A DNA stretch of 39,518 nucleotides. Origin: Clostridiales bacterium (GTDB taxonomy: Bacteria > Bacillota > Clostridia > Oscillospirales > Acutalibacteraceae). The notes under the pieces were generated by a model that was not told where the DNA came from, ran no database searches, and saw only the letters and a program-made list of their open reading frames with translations. The position numbers and the translations under genes were made by a program. Positions 34,133 to 39,518 of the stretch are shown here, in pieces (within the stretch, counting starts at the first letter, position 1; every line of letters begins with the position of its first letter). The stretch covers positions 1 through 39,518 of the forward strand of contig DXYF01000019.1 of the NCBI GenBank assembly GCA_019415945.1. The letters are read 5' to 3'.

Positions 34133-36754
34133 CTATTTTAGAGCGTTGATTGCCGCTTCAATAAGGGCAATTTGCTCTCTCTCCTTTGCCGCCTGTCCCT
34201 TAACCTTTTCGATTACCGCTTCGGGAGCTTTTGATACAAAGCCCTGATTGTTAAGCTTGCCCTCACTCTGTGCAAGACGCTTTTTAACCTGTTCAAGCTC
34301 CTTGTTAAGGCGTGCAAGCTCCGCCTCCTTGTCAACAAGCTCGTCCATGGGAATATATATCTTTGCGTCCGCCGTTACTATTGTAACAGCACCCTCAATA
34401 TCAAAGCTGTCAGACACCTCGACTTCATTTGCCGACGCAAGCTTCTGAATAAACGCAGTGCCGTCTTTAAAGGTCTGCGGGAATTTTGTAGCAACATATA
34501 CCTTTGCCTTTCTTGACGACGGTACATTCATCTCTGCACGGCGGTTACGGATTGCACGGATTGCCTCCATAACTCTCTGCATTTCAAGCACCGCCTCGGG
34601 ATAATCAAGCTCAGGCTTGTATTTCGGATACTCGGCAAGCATTACCGTTTCACCCTCGTGAGGGATTGTCTGCCAAATTTCCTCGGTGATATACGGCATA
34701 AACGGATGGAGAAGTCTCAGAATTTGGTCAAGAACATACAAAAGAACCTGTCTTGCATTCTTTGCATCTTCTCCGTCGCTCGAAAGTCTTGCCTTTACAA
34801 GCTCGATGTACCAGTCGCAGTAGCAGTCCCAGATGAACTCATATATCTTTTGAACTGCAATGCCAAGCTCAAATTTTTCAAGGTTTTCGTTGACTTCCTT
34901 TGCAACCGTGTTAAGCGTTGAAACAATCCACTTATCCTCGGTGGCAAGTGTTTCGGGAAGCGTTAAGGATACATCATAGTCATCAATATTCATATGAACA
35001 TATCGTGACGCATTCCAAAGCTTGTTTGCAAAGTTTGCACAAGCTTCAACACGCTTGTCTGAATATCTCATATCATTTCCCGGGGAGTTACCTGTCGCAA
35101 GGAAAAACCTTAAAGCATCGGCACCGTACTTATCAATTACCTCAAGCGGGTCAATACCGTTGCCGAGGGACTTTGACATCTTAACGCCGTTTTCGTCACG
35201 AACGATACCGTGCATAAACACAGTCTTAAACGGCGGCTCGCCCGTCTGCTCAAGTGCCGAGAAAATCATTCTTGCAACCCAGAAGAATATAATATCATAA
35301 CCTGTAACAAGGGTATCAGTCGGATAAAAATATTCAAGCTCAGGCGTCTTTTCAGGCCAGCCGAGTGTTGAGAACGGCCACAAAGCCGAGCTAAACCATG
35401 TGTCAAGCGTATCCTCATCCTGATGAAGATGAGTTTTGCCGCACTTCGGACAAACCGTGGGAGCTTCCTTTGCAACGATAATCTCGCCACAGTCGTCACA
35501 GTACCATGCGGGAATTCTGTGTCCCCACCAAAGCTGACGGGAAATACACCAGTCTTTTATATTTTCCATCCAGTGGAAATAAACCTTTTCAAAGCGTTCG
35601 GGAATAATCTTTGTGTCGCCTTTTTTAACACATTCTATTGCAGGCTCTGCAAGCGGCTGCATTTTTACGAACCACTGCTTTGAAACTCTCGGTTCAACGG
35701 TGGTTTTACAGCGGTAGCAGGTGCCGACATTGTGCTTAATCGGCTCAATCTTTACGAGGAATCCGCCTTCCTCAAGGTCTTTAACTATGGCTTTTCTGCA
35801 CTCGTAACGATCCATGCCCTGATATTTTCCTGCCTTTTCGTTCATATGAGCAGTATCGTCCATAACATTGATAACCTCAAGGTTATGACGCAAGCCAACC
35901 TCAAAGTCGTTGGGATCGTGTGCAGGAGTGATTTTTACAACACCCGTTCCGAATTCCGGCTCAACATAGGCATCGGCAACAACGGGAATTTCTCTGCCGA
36001 CAATAGGAAGTGTAACGGTTTTGCCGATTATATCCTTATATCTTTCATCATCGGGATGAACCGCAACAGCTGTATCTCCAAGCAGAGTTTCGGGTCTTGT
36101 TGTAGCAAGCTGAACATAGCCGCTGCCGTCTGTAAGCGGATAGCGAAGATGCCAGAATGAGCCGTCCTGCTCGGCAAAATCAACTTCTGCGTCCGATATT
36201 GATGTACAGCAATGCGGGCACCAGTTTATGATTCTTTCGCCTTTGTAAATAAGGCCTTTTTCGTAAAGCTTTACAAATACCTCTTTAACTGCATCCGAGC
36301 AGCCCTCGTCCATAGTAAAGCGTTCACGCTCCCAGTCACAGCTTGAACCAAGCTTTCTTAACTGACTTGTAATTCTTCCGCCGTATTCACGCTTCCACTC
36401 CCAAGCACGCTTTAAAAATCCGTCGCGGCCTATATCTTCTTTTGTAACGCCTTCTTTACGCATTGCCTCAACAATTTTTGCTTCGGTTGCGATAGACGCA
36501 TGATCCGTTCCCGGAAGCCACAACGCACTGTAGCCCTGCATTCTTCTCCAGCGAATAAGAATATCCTGCAAGGTTTCGTCAAGAGCATGCCCCATATGAA
36601 GCTGTCCCGTTATGTTTGGCGGCGGCATAACAATAGTATAGGGCTTTTTGTCCTTGTCCACCTTTGCGTGGAAGTAGTTGCCCTTTATCCAAAAGTCATA
36701 AATTTTGTCCTCAAAATCCGAGGGCTTGTACGATTTAGCAAGTTCCTTTGCCAT
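34133..36754 (-). CDS. valS: Valyl-tRNA synthetase
   Basis: An 873-residue class I synthetase charging tRNA-Val, of normal length. HIGH motif HMGH (53-56) in PPPNITGQLHMGHALD, zinc-binding-type cysteines in the editing/catalytic insert (CDDCGEI...CPKCGKTH), KMSKS at 525-529, and a C-terminal coiled coil of about 65 residues (LVDKEAELARLNKELEQVKK). Start set at ATG 36754, 8 nt from AGGAG; the ATG at 36760 is only 2 nt from it. The promoter is a clear TTGACA/GATAAT pair and no T-box leader is seen. Downstream there is no ordinary terminator at close range. Confidence 0.97.
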   Translation of the reverse strand: MAKELAKSYKPSDFEDKIYDFWIKGNYFHAKVDKDKKPYTIVMPPPNITGQLHMGHALDETLQDILIRWRRMQGYSALWLPGTDHASIATEAKIVEAMRKEGVTKEDIGRDGFLKRAWEWKREYGGRITSQLRKLGSSCDWERERFTMDEGCSDAVKEVFVKLYEKGLIYKGERIINWCPHCCTSISDAEVDFAEQDGSFWHLRYPLTDGSGYVQLATTRPETLLGDTAVAVHPDDERYKDIIGKTVTLPIVGREIPVVADAYVEPEFGTGVVKITPAHDPNDFEVGLRHNLEVINVMDDTAHMNEKAGKYQGMDRYECRKAIVKDLEEGGFLVKIEPIKHNVGTCYRCKTTVEPRVSKQWFVKMQPLAEPAIECVKKGDTKIIPERFEKVYFHWMENIKDWCISRQLWWGHRIPAWYCDDCGEIIVAKEAPTVCPKCGKTHLHQDEDTLDTWFSSALWPFSTLGWPEKTPELEYFYPTDTLVTGYDIIFFWVARMIFSALEQTGEPPFKTVFMHGIVRDENGVKMSKSLGNGIDPLEVIDKYGADALRFFLATGNSPGNDMRYSDKRVEACANFANKLWNASRYVHMNIDDYDVSLTLPETLATEDKWIVSTLNTVAKEVNENLEKFELGIAVQKIYEFIWDCYCDWYIELVKARLSSDGEDAKNARQVLLYVLDQILRLLHPFMPYITEEIWQTIPHEGETVMLAEYPKYKPELDYPEAVLEMQRVMEAIRAIRNRRAEMNVPSSRKAKVYVATKFPQTFKDGTAFIQKLASANEVEVSDSFDIEGAVTIVTADAKIYIPMDELVDKEAELARLNKELEQVKKRLAQSEGKLNNQGFVSKAPEAVIEKVKGQAAKEREQIALIEAAINALK

Positions 36755-36873
36755 AAACATATCTCCTCATAAACCGAAAAGTTTCAAGCACACAAAATGC
36801 CTGCAAAATGAATGTGACTAAACTCAAAGCAAATCTTCCTGCGTTTTTCCACACCCATTATATATACTTTTAT

Positions 36874-36902
36874 ATTATCGCATTTCATCACCGTTTTGTC
36901 AA
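36874..36902 (-). promoter_or_regulatory. valS promoter
   Basis: Minus-strand TTGACA (36897-36902), 17-nt spacer, GATAAT (36874-36879), about 120 nt ahead of the start. The leader has no T-box signature. Confidence 0.78.
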
Positions 36903-36934
36903 TCAATGTAACTAAATCCGCTGACTATTTCTGT

Positions 36935-37035
36935 AAAAAAGTCGAGTGCCTCGACACTGGGTTCGAGCAGACAGGTTGATATTATCAAACCTTCTTTGCC
37001 CGACCGTTTTCAAGCAATTTCCTATAATGCAAAAA
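36935..37035 (-). repeat. Interspersed structured repeat, copy 3
   Basis: Third copy, between the cstA terminator and the valS promoter. It abuts the hairpin at 37038-37064 and ends in GTCGAG-GCA-CTCGAC plus six Ts. Its outer stem is CGGGCA with TGCTCG as in copy 2. Confidence 0.88.
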
Positions 37036-37037
37036 TC

Positions 37038-37064
37038 AAGCGGCACAGTTAAACCGTGCCGCTT
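37038..37064 (-). terminator. cstA terminator
   Basis: AAGCGGCAC (37038-37046) pairs with GTGCCGCTT (37056-37064), followed on the minus strand by GATTTTTGC, the junction with repeat copy 3. It lies 43 bp after the cstA stop. Confidence 0.85.
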
Positions 37065-37106
37065 AATATCGTTTTATTAAAAATGATTGTATAAAGAACC
37101 AAAAGC

Positions 37107-38807
37107 TTATTTTGCTTCTTCTGCCGTTTCAAGTTCAGCCTTATCTGTTTTCTTTACAGGCATAAAGAGCTTTTTGATTCCCATAATTGCCACAACTACA
37201 CCCAAAGCAAGAAGCAGTACGGCAAATACAAGCTGTAAGGCGTTGCCGAAATCAAATGCAGTCATCAAAGAGCCTACAAGTGAAGCTATCTTCAATCCCA
37301 AAGCTGAAAATGTGATGAGAAGCATACAAACCATCGGAACCCAAAGCATCCAGCCCTGTCTTTTTGTGTGCTTGAGGAATACTGCACACGCTATAAGGGA
37401 CAATGCACCCAACAACTGGTTTGCAGAACCGAACAAAGGCCAGATATCTGCGTAACCGCGTTTTGCAAGAATGAATGCAAGTACAAGGGTAAGAGCTGTT
37501 GCAACATACTTGTTTGCAAAAATCTTTGTGAATATCGACTGCTCTTCGTCTGACTTGTCGGTATTGATGAAAAATTCCTGGAAAGAAAGACGGCCTATGC
37601 GGGCAACCGAGTCCAAAGATGTGAGTCCGAAAGCGGAAACGGCAAGCAAAATCAAGGTTGTTGAGAATGATTCGGGAATGCCTAATTTTGTAAGGAATGT
37701 AGCGATTGCCGATGCAAAAATCTGCGGCGGATTTCCCTCGGGAATTGTTGCACCCGAAGCGAGGAAAGCTACACAGACAAGCGAAATAACTGCAAGCATA
37801 ACTTCCATAAGCATTGCACCGAAAGATACGGGAAGCATATCCTTTTCATTTTTGATTTGCTTTGACGCAGTTCCCGAAGCAACCAGCGAATGGAATCCCG
37901 AAATAGCACCGCACGCAATGGTAACAAACAATGTCGGGAACAAATACTGCCCGTCAACTTCAAATGATGTAAATGCGGCAAGGTTAACATCGGGGTTATA
38001 CACCAAAATACCCACAACTGCCGCTATAATCATGACAATGAGCAGGTAGCTGTTTAAATAATCTCTCGGCTGAAGCAAAGCCCATACAGGCACTACAGAC
38101 GCAACAAATATGTAAATGAATACAAATATGAGCCAAAAACCTGTTGTTTGATACAAAGGAAGCGTCAAACCAAGAGCTATACAGGCAATCAAAATTAATA
38201 TTGCTACGATAGTATTTCCCCATGCAGGAAGCTTTGACTTACGCAGGAAAAATCCCAGTCCTACAGCAGCAACAATAAACAGTATTGAAGTGGTGGCAAC
38301 GGAAGCGTTTGAAGCAATCTGATTTCCGTCAGTGTTAAAGCCGTTAAATGTACCTGCCACAATGTCGGCAAAAGCGGCAACAACCAGAATACAAAACAGC
38401 CAGCAGAAAGCAAGGAAAAGTTTTTTTCCGACCTTTCCGATATACTGTTCAATAATTACACCTATAGAATGTCCCTTGTTTTTTACCGAAGCATACATTG
38501 CCGAAAAGTCCTGCACAGCTCCGAAAAATACGCCTCCCAAAAGGCACCACAGCAAAACAGGCACCCAACCGAAAACAGCGGCTTGAATCGGTCCGTTAAT
38601 AGGTCCCGAACCCGCAATGGATGCAAACTGATGACCGAAAACGACGCTTTTTTCTGCGGGAACATAATCCACGCCGTCGTATTCCGTGTAGGCAGGTGTT
38701 TTTGCCTTGGGGTCTATTCCCCATTTTTTTGTGAGCCAGCGGCCGTAAATTAAATAAGCACAAAGCAAAACAACTATTGCGATTATTATAATTACAACGC
38801 CATTCAT
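37107..38807 (-). CDS. cstA: Carbon starvation protein A family transporter
   Basis: A 566-residue integral membrane protein with about 16 helices, of the CstA/BtsT family (PF02554). Family features include the N-terminal YGRWLTKKWGID, GHQFASIAGSGPINGPI (about 59-75), GVFFGAVQDFSAM with the conserved aspartate, and GFHSLVASGT. Family members import pyruvate (BtsT) or peptides during starvation; which applies here is not evident. AGGAGG 8 nt upstream of ATG. The upstream leader has strong dyads (38851-38890, 38925-38936) that may mediate regulation. Monocistronic with its own terminator. C-terminal tail is charged (KKTDKAELETAEEAK). Confidence 0.92.
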   Translation of the reverse strand: MNGVVIIIIAIVVLLCAYLIYGRWLTKKWGIDPKAKTPAYTEYDGVDYVPAEKSVVFGHQFASIAGSGPINGPIQAAVFGWVPVLLWCLLGGVFFGAVQDFSAMYASVKNKGHSIGVIIEQYIGKVGKKLFLAFCWLFCILVVAAFADIVAGTFNGFNTDGNQIASNASVATTSILFIVAAVGLGFFLRKSKLPAWGNTIVAILILIACIALGLTLPLYQTTGFWLIFVFIYIFVASVVPVWALLQPRDYLNSYLLIVMIIAAVVGILVYNPDVNLAAFTSFEVDGQYLFPTLFVTIACGAISGFHSLVASGTASKQIKNEKDMLPVSFGAMLMEVMLAVISLVCVAFLASGATIPEGNPPQIFASAIATFLTKLGIPESFSTTLILLAVSAFGLTSLDSVARIGRLSFQEFFINTDKSDEEQSIFTKIFANKYVATALTLVLAFILAKRGYADIWPLFGSANQLLGALSLIACAVFLKHTKRQGWMLWVPMVCMLLITFSALGLKIASLVGSLMTAFDFGNALQLVFAVLLLALGVVVAIMGIKKLFMPVKKTDKAELETAEEAK

Positions 38808-38850
38808 AAAAATTCCTCCTCATTATTTTTCGGATCGTCAGAAAACAATA

Positions 38851-38890
38851 TTGAGTGCAACACAATCAATATTGATAGGGCAACACTCAA
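38851..38890. promoter_or_regulatory. Nested 40-bp dyad in the cstA leader
   Basis: TTGAGTG (38851-38857) and CACTCAA (38884-38890) are symmetric about ATCAATATTGAT (38865-38876); the centre is shared. Another dyad, GTGTT-TT-AACAC, lies at 38925-38936. It could be an operator or an RNA hairpin. No gene is seen in 38808-39079. Confidence 0.5.
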
Positions 38891-39085
38891 AAAATATAGT
38901 ATTGATTTTTGACAATCACATTCAGTGTTTTAACACACTAACATATTATCACTGTATTATTACAAATTCAATGTTATTAACTAACAAATTTGTGGAATTT
39001 ATTGTGTTTTTTGATTTTAATGTATATTTTTGGGTATTGATTATTTGTCATAAACAATATTCTTAGATTTTTAATTTTTGCGTGC

Positions 39086-39117
39086 AAAAGCGGACAGGCT
39101 GCCGCCTATCCGCTTTT
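39086..39117 (-). terminator. Terminator after the first mini-ORF
   Basis: AAAAGCGGA-C-AGGC-TGCC-GCCT-A-TCCGCTTTT: a 13-bp stem with one internal mismatch, T-runs on both strands. It follows the mini-ORF stop by about 25 bp. Confidence 0.85.
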
Positions 39118-39142
39118 GATACTCATATATCAATTGTTATCT

Positions 39143-39289
39143 CTAATCAAGCAGTTGATTTATAATAATTAAAAAACAACAGTACAATAAAATGGCTGCA
39201 GGCACTGCCTGCCCCGCCCGAAGTATGTTCATCTTTATATATGTCCTTCTCGTCTGTTGGGGCGTGTGTTTTCGGAAAAGTTTCATCAT
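39143..39289 (-). CDS. Small hydrophobic peptide, first copy
   Basis: The frame codes for 48 residues from ATG 39289, or 29 residues from ATG 39232, which has AGAAGGA upstream (about 11 nt, slightly long). The shared part starts MNILRAGQAVPAAILLY and is a single membrane helix ending INQLLD; the longer form adds a very basic start (MMKLFRKHTPQQTRRTYIK). Its size, hydrophobicity, own terminator and tandem duplication recall type I toxins, but no antisense RNA can be assigned and the family is not recognised. Confidence 0.45.
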   Translation of the reverse strand: MMKLFRKHTPQQTRRTYIKMNILRAGQAVPAAILLYCCFLIIINQLLD

Positions 39290-39366
39290 CGCCGTTCGCT
39301 AAAAACAGTTCACTGAACTGTTTTCTTAACGCTCACCTTCAAATCCCTTCGGATTTTTTTGCGTGC

Positions 39367-39398
39367 AAAAGCGGACAGGCTGCCGCCTATCCGCTTTT
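39367..39398 (-). terminator. Terminator after the second mini-ORF copy
   Basis: Same hairpin as at 39086-39117 (AAAAGCGGA ... TCCGCTTTT) with a longer T-run on the plus strand. Confidence 0.83.
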
Positions 39399-39424
39399 TG
39401 ATGTCCATATATGAATTGTTACCT

Positions 39425-39514
39425 CTAATCAAGCAGTTGATTTATAATAATAAAAAAACAACGGTACAATAAAATGGCTGCAGGCACTGCCTGCCCCGCC
39501 CGAAGTATGTTCAT
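39425..39514 (-). CDS. Small hydrophobic peptide, second copy (possibly truncated by the window edge)
   Basis: A 29-codon frame, identical to the first copy except C18R and L21F, ending at the same TAG. If the longer start is used its beginning lies outside the window. Both changes are non-synonymous, while the rest is unchanged. Confidence 0.42.
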   Translation of the reverse strand: MNILRAGQAVPAAILLYRCFFIIINQLLD

Positions 39515-39518
39515 CTTT

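Larger units (their letters stand above)
39080..39518 (-). repeat. Tandem direct repeat with 281-bp period, two copies
   Basis: 39080-39236 is repeated at 39361-39518 with few differences; the second copy runs off the window. Each carries a terminator hairpin, a 29-codon ORF (or the end of a longer one) and GCAGGC-ACT-GCCTGC inside it. The spacer holds AAAACAGTTCA-C-TGAACTGTTTT (39302-39324) and an AAATCC/GGATTT hairpin with a T-run (39341-39360). Confidence 0.92.

Noticed and set aside
36755..36934. T-box leader ahead of valS
   Set aside because: No T-box consensus (AGGGTGGNACCGCG) or specifier arrangement is present; the leader is short and follows a normal promoter.
39302..39324. LexA (SOS) box
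   Set aside because: The half-sites are in the order GTTC..GAAC, the reverse of the Firmicutes GAAC-N4-GTTC box.

Overview
The window is AT-rich DNA with dense, short-spaced genes, AGGAGG-type ribosome binding sites, TTGACA/TATAAT promoters and hairpin-plus-T-tract terminators, typical of a gut Firmicute of the Clostridia. The most telling gene is a secreted 1,223-residue type I pullulanase carrying a dockerin and starch-binding modules. With a maltooligosaccharide ABC transporter about 9 kb away, this points to a starch-degrading, amylosome-forming Ruminococcus close to Ruminococcus bromii. The species call is inference from architecture; no rRNA gene is present.

Layout. 0-4.1 kb: malE-malF-malG sugar importer (minus) with its own promoter, an operator-like dyad and an intercistronic hairpin. 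4.5-6.1 kb: murE (plus). 6.3-9.7 kb: a membrane-anchored XRE regulator, then a divergent NAD-salvage pair (nicotinate phosphoribosyltransferase, minus; zinc-ribbon protein plus nicotinamidase, plus), then a small lipoprotein. 10-11.7 kb: PEP carboxykinase. 12.1-13.3 kb: a radical SAM gene split by an in-frame stop and followed by a 46-codon membrane peptide. 13.4-18.2 kb: pullulanase and a K+ channel. 18.5-20.7 kb: a small DUF6514-like protein, a PflX-like radical SAM protein and a YeiH family transporter. 20.8-23.6 kb: LytTR-DUF3021-ABC-2 operon. 23.8-26.9 kb: murI-DUF1934-argS operon. 27-29.7 kb: an unknown protein, then an FMN riboswitch with ribU and a THF riboswitch with folT. 29.9-38.8 kb: a CPA2 antiporter, a cell-surface amidase, valS and cstA. 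The right edge has a tandem 281-bp duplication encoding a tiny hydrophobic peptide.

The genes fit a saccharolytic, vitamin-scavenging gut anaerobe: extracellular debranching of starch feeds MalEFG; PEP carboxykinase is the central C3/C4 enzyme; nicotinate, riboflavin and folate are taken up or salvaged rather than made by genes seen here. Neither an ATPase for MalFG nor an ECF energizing module is encoded here, so both must be shared from elsewhere.

The least ordinary signal is a family of three ~100-bp repeats (near 23.7, 33.8 and 37.0 kb). Each abuts the T-tract of a hairpin terminator in the same orientation, and each folds, on the strand of the flanking genes, into a nested stem plus a second terminator hairpin. 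The differences between copies inside the stems exchange Watson-Crick for G-U pairs on that strand only, which points to a structured RNA. Second are the duplicated hydrophobic mini-ORFs at the right edge, and third the nonsense-split radical SAM gene behind an intact promoter.
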